This document shows, piece after piece, positions 58,211-64,000 of a stretch of DNA of 64,000 nt; the stretch's first letter is position 1, and every line of letters starts with the position of its first letter. This DNA is from Eubacterium sp. Its GTDB lineage: Bacteria; Bacillota_A; Clostridia; Lachnospirales; Lachnospiraceae. The stretch covers positions 13,471 through 77,470 of the forward strand of contig JAILEL010000158.1 in NCBI GenBank assembly GCA_024687845.1, given 5' to 3'. A program made the translations under genes and the position numbers. The notes under the pieces were generated by a model. That model made no database searches and was not told the DNA's origin. It saw only the letters and a list, made by a program, of their open reading frames with translations.

Positions 58211-58281
58211 TACTGATATTACTCATTTCTAAGGAATCGTATTTCAATTCAAAAATGTATAAATGGTATATTGTTTTCCAC

Positions 58282-59295
58282 TTAGGCTTCTTCATTACGC
58301 AAGGTAATCTCAGCAAATCTCCAAGAATCCTTACACATTCTTTCAAGATCAAACATAGCTTCCCAACCAAGTTCTTCCTTAGCCTTTGCAGGATTTGCAT
58401 AACACATAGCAATATCCCCTGCACGACGTGGTTTGATTGAATAAGGTATCTTGATATCGTTAGCCTTCTCAAATGCATTCACTATATCAAGAACACTATA
58501 GCCTGTTCCTGTTCCAAGATTGTAGATATCAACACCTTCAGTTTTTTCAAATCTGTCAAGCGCGGCAACATGACCAAGTGCAAGGTCAGTTACATGAATA
58601 TAATCACGAACGCCTGTTCCATCAGGAGTATCATAATCATTTCCAAACACACCAAGTTCAGGAAGCTTACCAAGAGCCACCTGAATAATATAAGGCATAA
58701 GGTTGTTAGGAATACCATTTGGAGATTCGCCTATAAGACCACTCTCATCAGCTCCAATCGGATTAAAGTATCTAAGAAGAATAACCTTCCAGTCTGGATC
58801 CGGAACAGTAAGGTCACTCAGGATTCTTTCGAGATAAAGCTTTGTTGTTCCATATGGATTGGTAGTTGAAAGAGGAAAATCCTCAGTTATAGGACAGCTC
58901 TCCGGCGAACCATATACTGTAGCAGATGAAGAAAAGATTATCTTCTTGCAATTATATTTATCCATCAATTTGCAGAGATTAATAGTTCCTGAGATATTAT
59001 TTTCATAATACTTAAGAGGAAGCTTAACAGATTCACCAACTGCCTTAAGACCAGCAAAATGAATAACAGCATCAAAGGTATTTTCTTTGAATACAACCTC
59101 CATCTCTTCAGGCTTTAACATATCAGCCTTATAGAACTTTGGTCTTACACCTGTGATATTCTTGATATAATCAAGAGTAATCTCTTTTGAGTTATAAAGA
59201 TTATCAAAAATAACAACATCATGACCAGCCTTAATCAGTTCTACAACCGTATGAGAACCGATATAACCAGTACCTCCAGTAACTAAAATATTCAT
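58282..59295 (-). CDS. galE: UDP-glucose 4-epimerase
   Basis: Interconverts UDP-glucose and UDP-galactose. The NAD motif GGTGYIGSH is at the N terminus, the catalytic Ser-Tyr-Lys set is in SSSATVYGSP and NPYGTTKLYLE, and YFNPIGADESGLIGE is conserved. The ATG at 59295 is chosen because AGGAG is eight bases upstream; an in-frame ATG at 59328 adds residues ahead of the Rossmann fold. No other gal genes are adjacent. Confidence 0.96.
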   Translation of the reverse strand: MNILVTGGTGYIGSHTVVELIKAGHDVVIFDNLYNSKEITLDYIKNITGVRPKFYKADMLKPEEMEVVFKENTFDAVIHFAGLKAVGESVKLPLKYYENNISGTINLCKLMDKYNCKKIIFSSSATVYGSPESCPITEDFPLSTTNPYGTTKLYLERILSDLTVPDPDWKVILLRYFNPIGADESGLIGESPNGIPNNLMPYIIQVALGKLPELGVFGNDYDTPDGTGVRDYIHVTDLALGHVAALDRFEKTEGVDIYNLGTGTGYSVLDIVNAFEKANDIKIPYSIKPRRAGDIAMCYANPAKAKEELGWEAMFDLERMCKDSWRFAEITLRNEEA

Positions 59296-59350
59296 CAGAA
59301 ATCTCCTTATAAAATATATTTCGAACAACCTATTATAATACCATTATAGC

Positions 59351-59392
59351 TAATGCGTTATCTGAAAAGCATACAAGAATAATAACGCATTA
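59351..59392. repeat. Perfect 11-base inverted repeat upstream of galE
   Basis: TAATGCGTTAT (59351-59361) and ATAACGCATTA (59382-59392), 20 bases apart, in the galE to tRNA-Leu spacer. The spacer strand facing galE contains two TATAAT-like boxes just beyond the repeat, so it may be a galE operator. Confidence 0.5.
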
Positions 59393-59425
59393 AATCTTAA
59401 CAACTATATCACAAACTATATCCAA

Positions 59426-59454
59426 TTGACAAGCTATATCAATTATGATAAACT
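59426..59454 (+). promoter_or_regulatory. Predicted promoter of tRNA-Leu
   Basis: TTGACA (59426-59431), a 17-base spacer and TAAACT (59449-59454), 45 bases before the tRNA. Confidence 0.6.
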
Positions 59455-59498
59455 CACTTTTGTTCAAATGTGAAAACATTATATTTATATAATATTAT

Positions 59499-59582
59499 GC
59501 CGGCGTGTTGGAATTGGCAGACAAGGCAGACTCAAAATCTGTTGGTGGCAACACCGTGCGGGTTCGACCCCCGCCGCCGGCA
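59499..59582 (+). tRNA. tRNA-Leu (anticodon CAA)
   Basis: An 84-base class II tRNA. The acceptor stem GCCGGCG pairs with CGCCGGC, with discriminator A. The anticodon stem GCAGA/TCTGT encloses loop CTCAAAA, giving anticodon CAA for UUG codons. A variable arm with pairing (GTTGGTGGCAACAC region) and a T-arm with GGTTCGACC follow. CCA is not encoded. An integrase gene ends 13 bases downstream, so the tRNA 3' end is a likely integration site. Confidence 0.95.
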
Positions 59583-59594
59583 CTCTTAATGTGG

Positions 59595-60863
59595 CTATTT
59601 TGGCTGATTGTTGCTTTCAAAAGTGGGTTGCCCGGGGGTTGCCCTCTCTACAATCAGTCTTTTTTCATTTAGTTCTGAAATGTCATAAGTGTAATTCCTG
59701 TCGTTGACTCTCTCACTGTTTCCGATAAGACTACTCGCAACCGTTGCTGATACTCCGTCGCATCTCATCCGGCTGTTAAGTGTTCGCCTGATGGCATGTA
59801 TCGACTTCACACTCGAAAATTCTTCTGACATTGTGTAGTTTCTTGTTGCATCCGATATCTTGCTTTTAGTCAGACGTCCATTTTCATCCTGGAATACAAA
59901 ATCGCCTACCCATCCATGATCCATTTCATACTGTTTTATCCTCTGAAGCAGATCTTTGATTTCTTTCGTTATTGGAAAAAGTCTTTCCTTTCCAGTCTTT
60001 GTAGTTGATATCCACGATGTTTTAGTAGTCCTGTTAAACTTCTCTGAATGTCTGATAATTATTAAATCTTCATCCTCAATGACATCTTCCCACATAAGAC
60101 CGGCTAACTCACCGACTCGCATCCCAGTATTTATTGCCATCTCGATAGCAAAGCTGTTCATGACATTTGCATTATGTGCTTTCGGGTTTCTGACTTTTTC
60201 AAGCAGTGTGTATGTCTCATTTTCAGAGAGTGTACGTTGTTTAGTTGTCTTGACAGGGGGAACATAACAGAATTTCTTGAATATTTCTATATCGAGATAA
60301 TCATAAGGATTTTCAGTTATGATTCTGTCTCGGACAGCTTTTGTAAAAACTCCTTTGGTATATCCCATGATATCCTTAAAAGCTCTCCACGGTATCTGTT
60401 TATCTTCCAACACTTTCATAATGTGTTTGGAAAATATGACCTCGTCTATATCCCTTATATCTATCTCTTCTAAAGGGTATCCCTCAAAGAATCGCCTGTA
60501 ATCTTACTGATATTTCAGTATCGTATTATCTGACCGACCACAATCTCTCTGACGTTCTACCCACATATTGTATCTTGCTTTAAACTTATAATTATCTACG
60601 GAATGTAGTCTGTAATACTCAATGACTGCATCCTCGATATCAGACCTGTTTCTGCGCTTGATCTGATACTTCTTCCCATCATCTCCCTTCAATTTGGTTT
60701 TCCAGTATCCATCCGATGACTGCCATATGGTGTACGGATGTTCGCTTAAAATATCTCTTCTACGTTGCATAACTATCTGTTTGGCGGTGATAGTAAGGTC
60801 AATCATACCATTTTCAGACAGATACCGCAACATATCTGAGTCCGATATTCGATTGTAATCCAC
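59595..60863 (-). pseudogene. Phage-type tyrosine integrase, interrupted by an in-frame TAA
   Basis: One continuous reading frame of 423 codons split by a TAA at 60506-60504. The upstream piece (60863-60504, GTG start) is the N-terminal arm-binding part; the downstream piece continues without frameshift (DYRRFFEGYPLEEIDIRD) into the core-binding and catalytic domains. The catalytic Arg lies in NTGMRVGELAGL, HAIRRTL is the HxxR box, and the nucleophile Tyr is in DRNYTYD; the second His is Asn in LIGNSE, as in some related integrases. An ATG at 60419 could give a 274-residue C-terminal fragment. The gene points at tRNA-Leu, as integrases of tRNA-targeting islands do. Confidence 0.9.
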
Positions 60864-61019
60864 TTCACCATCACCACCAATCCAAATATTCTTTCTAAAT
60901 ATATTCTCTCACTATCCAACGGACATAATTTTCCAATTTGGGCGTTAGAAATATTTTCTCATCCAAGGCACCACCCTTCTATCTTCCTAAGCGCTTTTTG
61001 ACGAAATATTTCCATAAAA

Positions 61020-61050
61020 AAATAAGCCTATAGGAAATTTTCCTATAGAC
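61020..61050 (-). terminator. Intrinsic terminator of the 61.1-61.6 kb gene
   Basis: A palindromic stem CTATAGGAAA (61028-61037) with TTTCCTATAG (61039-61048); on the minus strand it leads into a T-rich run. The rest of the 60864-61101 spacer is AT-rich, with imperfect AGAAATATT-type repeats and no gene. Confidence 0.65.
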
Positions 61051-61101
61051 CTATCAGCTGATATTTATATAATTATGGAATCTTTCAGTAACACATAATT
61101 A

Positions 61102-61635
61102 TTATGAAATCATATTTTCAATATATAAATACATATTATCTAAGAACTCTTTTACACCAGGATTATCCGATACAATATCATCATGATATATAATTTCTTT
61201 ATCAATTTCGCTGTTATGGAATCTCCTTATCGCCTGAAAAACACAATCAAGAACAAATCCATTATCATTATTATGTGTTTCTCTAACATTTGAAACAGCA
61301 TCCATTAAATTATTTATAAATTCACCATCCAGTCTTGCTATCCCTACAATTATCCTGCCATCTAAATTCGGTTGAGCTGACGCCTTATCAGCATCATAAA
61401 AAGTATACATTCTTATTGGTTCCTCATATTTTACTGAATAAATTTCTGTTTTAGCATAGACCATCTCAAAATGATTATCTTTTCTATATATGATAGCATA
61501 GAAAGCCTGATGATTATGTGATGGAACAGCATATAAATCATAAAGAACCTCTTCATTTGGATAAAGAAGTGAGTCCATTATAGCTGCCTTAGCTATATCA
61601 ATATCTCTGTGATAAGATTTTATCTCCTCAATCAT
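61102..61635 (-). CDS. Hypothetical protein
   Basis: Not recognised. It has 177 residues from the ATG at 61635, chosen because AGGTGG lies six bases upstream (a longer frame runs to 61677). It is acidic and soluble, with no signal or membrane segment. The next gene upstream (61719-61976) is 83 bases away on the same strand. Small cytoplasmic unknowns like this beside an integrase are often immunity or defence-island cargo, but nothing here proves that. Confidence 0.7.
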   Translation of the reverse strand: MIEEIKSYHRDIDIAKAAIMDSLLYPNEEVLYDLYAVPSHNHQAFYAIIYRKDNHFEMVYAKTEIYSVKYEEPIRMYTFYDADKASAQPNLDGRIIVGIARLDGEFINNLMDAVSNVRETHNNDNGFVLDCVFQAIRRFHNSEIDKEIIYHDDIVSDNPGVKEFLDNMYLYIENMIS

Positions 61636-61718
61636 AATAATCCACCTATATATCCGATTCATCTTCAATATTCCCAAAAGGCGTCACGAAAATCTACTTG
61701 TAGCGCCGAAATAAGAAT

Positions 61719-61976
61719 TTAGTCTGTAATCTTTTCATACTTTTCTTTAGAAGTCAGATTTCTGTCCCATAAAATTTTTAGAAACTCGACCTGACGCTCA
61801 TCATTTTCCACCCCACAGAACATGGAATTGCTCTGGATAATATCATATAAATCCCATAATCCTTTATATCTCCTGGCATCTATTCCTATCCCACCGTTAA
61901 GATCCATGACGACACTGTTCAAATCAACAAAAGCATCCCACGCAGATATAAGTTTCATTAAGTCATTTTTTAGCAT
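61719..61976 (-). CDS. Hypothetical small protein with a truncated paralogue nearby
   Basis: An 85-residue soluble protein, not recognised. The ATG at 61976 follows AAGGAG at eight bases; a TTG at 61997 includes that site and is less likely. The segment LISAWDAFVDL then GIGIDARRYKGL is repeated, diverged, in the short gene at 62405-62527, so the two are a tandem duplicated family. Confidence 0.7.
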   Translation of the reverse strand: MLKNDLMKLISAWDAFVDLNSVVMDLNGGIGIDARRYKGLWDLYDIIQSNSMFCGVENDERQVEFLKILWDRNLTSKEKYEKITD

Positions 61977-62106
61977 TATTTTTTTCTCCTTTTTCAATTA
62001 TTTTATCATAAGTGTATTTCTTGTAATAAAATAATCAGAATAAGCTATCCTTTTACCAGTACCTTGTCGATTGCTTTTGTTTCTATTTTTTCCAGATTTG
62101 AAATTG

Positions 62107-62307
62107 TTAGACGCTATCATCAAAAAATAATTTTTCAACAGAAACATCAAGCACTTTAGCTATTTCGCTTACATCTCTGGAATTAAAAAGATTAACTCTA
62201 TTCTCTTCCAGCTCCTGAATAATTCCCTCCGATAATCCTGTTTTTTCAGCAAGCTCTTTAATCGTAATACCTTTTTTCTCTCGTTCTTCTTTAATTACAA
62301 ATCTCAT
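62107..62307 (-). CDS. XRE-family helix-turn-helix regulator
   Basis: A 66-residue DNA-binding protein consisting of one HTH domain (EREKKGITIKELAEKTGLSE, then QELEENRVNLF and VSEIAKVLDVSVEKLF). AGGAGA lies about nine bases before the ATG. It lies between the two related unknown genes on the same strand and may regulate them. Confidence 0.88.
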   Translation of the reverse strand: MRFVIKEEREKKGITIKELAEKTGLSEGIIQELEENRVNLFNSRDVSEIAKVLDVSVEKLFFDDSV

Positions 62308-62404
62308 TTTGATACTCTCCTAATAACTGTTTAGTTGCTGTAAGAAGCATATACTTTTCTTCAGCAATTACATTATTTTATAAAATCTCCAATCATTTGT
62401 AAAT

Positions 62405-62527
62405 TTAGAATGGTCTTATATAAAAGCCTTTAAACCGCCTTGGTCCTATTCCATCACACAGCTCTGTAATAATCCAGTGTAGATCTATAAAACTGTTCCA
62501 TGCAGAAATCATATCTTTCTCTCGCAT
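62405..62527 (-). CDS. Short truncated paralogue of the 61.7-62.0 kb gene
   Basis: A 40-residue frame with AAAGGA six bases before its ATG. The piece MISAWNSFIDL then DGIGPRRFKGF aligns with residues 9-45 of the neighbouring 85-residue protein, but the frame stops right after, so the C-terminal half is lost. Probably a decaying duplicate, though translation signals are intact. Confidence 0.6.
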   Translation of the reverse strand: MREKDMISAWNSFIDLHWIITELCDGIGPRRFKGFYIRPF

Positions 62528-62674
62528 TGCTTTATCCTTTAAGGCAAGAATAGCAGATATGAAGATTGTGATAAAGCGATTTATAATCGCATTAGAAAAA
62601 GGCCGTACAAAAAGAAATTATAGAATGTAAGCAAAGATGAATAAATTATAGAATTAGTTGAATAATATATTAAG

Positions 62675-62706
62675 AAAGGTGGAAGAGAATTTCTCGCCCA
62701 CCCTTT
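62675..62706 (-). terminator. Intrinsic terminator of the Ig-like protein gene
   Basis: GGTGG near 62679 pairs with CCACC near 62698, with an inner GAGA/TCTC, in a stem-loop just after the gene's stop; the minus strand continues as TTTCTT. The rest of the spacer 62528-62713 is AT-rich with no gene seen. Confidence 0.6.
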
Positions 62707-62713
62707 GTTCTTA

Positions 62714-63397
62714 TTATTTGATTCTTATTGAAAAATTATCCTCACCAATTGTTTTGTAATTCTGATCCTCTACTGTTACCTTCATGGAAATGGTCTTTTT
62801 AGGAGTTATAACTTTTTCTTCGTTATAGAGTATTTTATTTGTCCTAAAATTTTTTCCCATTACAGAGCTCCAATTTCCAACATTATAAGTTGTGTCATCA
62901 AGATTTATGTATTCAGTATAAATAATTCTCTCTTTTGTGTTATTATTTATATATTTTATGTAGATGTAATCTCCTGCAGATTTTACATAATAAAAGTCTA
63001 CGTCAGCACACGTTCCTATGTATATATCTGATTCACTAGCATTGGGAATATCAGTATTTTTTTCTGGTTCTTTAGGAGTACGTTTGCTTGTAACAGTAAC
63101 TACAACAGTAAACTTTAAATTTTTATATTTTCCAGTAATGTTAGCTGTTCCTGCCTTTATTCCTTTAATAACACCTTTTTTAGAGACAGCAACAACGCCT
63201 GGCTTAGAGCTTTTCCACTTGATGCTACTAGCCTTTACTCCTGCCATGGTGAGCTGAAATGATTCTCCAACCTTTATACTTTTTTCCTGCTTTGAAAGAT
63301 TCAAGGTTTGTATTCCGGCATTTGAATTTGTTGAAAAATATATTAAGGTTAATAAAAAGGCAATACTGGTTAATAATGCGATAATTCGTCTCTTCAT
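62714..63397 (-). CDS. Secreted protein with bacterial Ig-like (Big_2) domain, c-di-GMP riboswitch controlled
   Basis: A 227-residue exported protein. The signal peptide has a basic start (MKRRI) and hydrophobic core (IALLTSIAFLLTLIYF). A Big_2 domain spans about residues 30-105 (LNLSKQEKSIKVGESFQL, KWKSSKPGVVAVSKKGVIKG, AGTANITGKY). The C-terminal half is a second beta-rich region of unknown type. AGGAGGG is well placed before the ATG. The upstream c-di-GMP riboswitch suggests an adhesion or surface-lifestyle role; this is inference. Confidence 0.88.
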   Translation of the reverse strand: MKRRIIALLTSIAFLLTLIYFSTNSNAGIQTLNLSKQEKSIKVGESFQLTMAGVKASSIKWKSSKPGVVAVSKKGVIKGIKAGTANITGKYKNLKFTVVVTVTSKRTPKEPEKNTDIPNASESDIYIGTCADVDFYYVKSAGDYIYIKYINNNTKERIIYTEYINLDDTTYNVGNWSSVMGKNFRTNKILYNEEKVITPKKTISMKVTVEDQNYKTIGEDNFSIRIK

Positions 63398-63492
63398 AAA
63401 GAAGCCCTCCTATTTTAACAACTTAGGTGCTTTTAATTTCCCTTTTCCATAACACATATGAGTAATTATCCATTTAACATATGATTATCTCG

Positions 63493-63532
63493 AAAAAAAA
63501 CACCAATATGGACTAAGCGCCTAAACTGGTGT
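63493..63532 (-). terminator. Riboswitch expression-platform terminator
   Basis: On the minus strand ACACCAGT (63532-63525) pairs with ATTGGTGT (63507-63500), followed by eight T (63500-63493). It lies between the c-di-GMP aptamer and the Ig-like protein gene. Confidence 0.85.
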
Positions 63533-63540
63533 AATAAAAC

Positions 63541-63616
63541 TGCAACTGGCTACCATAAATACTACTTCTTAGGCCCTAATAGCTTTGCGTCACAGTGTTT
63601 CCACTGCTTTGCTAAT
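63541..63616 (-). promoter_or_regulatory. Cyclic di-GMP-I (GEMM-I) riboswitch aptamer
   Basis: Minus-strand landmarks in the order of the family consensus: AGCAAAGC (around 63613-63606), the hairpin CAGTG-GAAA-CACTG (63606-63593), GACGCAAAGC (63591-63582), GGCCTAA (63575-63569) and GGTAGCC (63554-63548). These match the GEMM-I core, including the conserved GACGCAAAGC and tetraloop. A terminator follows and then the secreted Ig-like protein gene 144 bases downstream. Whether ligand turns expression on or off cannot be fixed without modelling the competing pairings. Confidence 0.93.
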
Positions 63617-63639
63617 TATTCTGTTTTGAACATACTTTT

Positions 63640-63668
63640 ATTATATTCATTTACGCGAATTCAGTCAA
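63640..63668 (-). promoter_or_regulatory. Sigma-A promoter of the c-di-GMP riboswitch transcript
   Basis: Minus strand TTGACT (63668-63663), a 17-base spacer and TATAAT (63645-63640). The predicted start is near 63632, just before the aptamer. The left end of the IS66-like element lies only seven bases upstream of the -35. Confidence 0.85.
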
Positions 63669-63675
63669 TGAGAAA

Positions 63676-64000
63676 GTAAGTGGTAAATAGCTCGTGGATG
63701 GTAATTAGCCTCCATTTTTAGGATAATGTTGTGAAGTGTAATATCACACTTTACAAACTTTTTACAGTTTTCACACTTTATCCGACAGGAGGAATAACTT
63801 ATGGCAACACGAACTGAAACTCGCCGAATTCGATTAGCACAGTGGCGTAAGATTTTTCAACAGAAGGCAGAATCTGGTCTTACTGCTAAAGATTTCTGCG
63901 CAATCAATAACATTTCCAAGGATGCTTACTATTACTGGCAAAACCTTGTCAGACAGGAAGCATTGGCTACAGTACAGCAACCAGCCTTAGTTGAATTGAA
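63676..64000 (+). mobile_element. IS66-family insertion element, left end (right end outside window)
   Basis: An end beginning GTAAGTGGTAAATAG at 63676 fits the GTAA-type ends of IS66 elements, and the first gene inside is a TnpA-like accessory protein. The preceding eight bases, ATGAGAAA (63668-63675), would be the target duplication if the copy is seen at the other end. The exact boundary is inferred. Confidence 0.7.
63801..64000 (+). CDS. IS66-family accessory protein TnpA (3' end missing)
   Basis: An open frame running off the window. Its first 66 residues (TETRRIRLAQWRKIFQQKAE, GLTAKDFCAINNISKDAYYY) form a basic helix-turn-helix typical of IS66 TnpA proteins, which are encoded ahead of TnpB and the main transposase. 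AGGAGG lies eight bases before the ATG. Confidence 0.85.
   Translation, partial: MATRTETRRIRLAQWRKIFQQKAESGLTAKDFCAINNISKDAYYYWQNLVRQEALATVQQPALVEL

Noticed and set aside
59583..64000. Second copy of the tRNA-Leu 3' end (island right boundary)
   Set aside because: I looked for the GGTTCGACC and CGCCGGC segments together and did not find them; the boundary is probably outside the window.
1..64000. CRISPR arrays, retrons, diversity-generating elements, rRNA genes
   Set aside because: No regularly spaced repeats, reverse transcriptase or rRNA sequence were seen.

Overview
The window looks like a chromosome segment of a low-GC Gram-positive anaerobe, most likely a clostridium of the Lachnospiraceae group. 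This is inference from gene content and codon use: short HisG with a separate HisZ, an AlaRS with a Cys-rich insert, SepF/DivIVA division genes, an oversized PBP2 and AT-rich spacers. No rRNA or replication origin is visible.

Layout. Bases 1-7.4 kb carry the end of a histidine cluster (hisZ-hisG-hisD-hisB-hisIE) followed by alaS. Bases 7.4-18.3 kb (+) carry rpsU, phoH, ybeY, a DUF3048 lipoprotein, two FAD enzymes, proB, a patatin phospholipase, an aminoacyl-histidine dipeptidase and an MscS channel. A membrane diguanylate cyclase (-) and a divergent GH51 arabinofuranosidase follow, then an NSS transporter, a cation/proton antiporter behind a clear fluoride riboswitch, an Nmad3-like remnant, an rfbC-like fragment and a flavin reductase. 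At 27.6 kb the strand flips, starting with a tyrosine recombinase that has a long, highly structured leader. From there to 59.3 kb nearly everything is on the minus strand: maf, an rluA-type gene, lspA, divIVA, sepF, an HlyD-like gene, a D,D-carboxypeptidase gene, mgsA, rodA, mrdA, mreD, mreC, radC, a PLP lyase gene, miaA, mutL, mutS, miaB, nadE, recU, a second rluA-type gene, an RsmF-like gene, a TPR gene and galE. Many of these overlap by 1-14 bases, so long polycistronic transcripts are likely.

The last 4.5 kb is accessory. A tRNA-Leu(CAA) abuts a phage-type integrase gene killed by one in-frame TAA. Beyond it are small unknown genes (one with a shortened second copy), an XRE regulator, a secreted Ig-like protein under a c-di-GMP-I riboswitch, and the left end of an IS66-family element inserted just upstream of that riboswitch's promoter.

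The most interesting points are the two riboswitches with readable expression platforms, the ~167-nt multibranched element ahead of the recombinase, the nonsense-mutated integrase at tRNA-Leu, the MgsA with an altered active-site motif, the internally shortened Nmad3-like gene, and the large insert in PBP2. I saw no complete, undescribed multi-gene system. The recombinase plus structured leader is the best candidate for something new.
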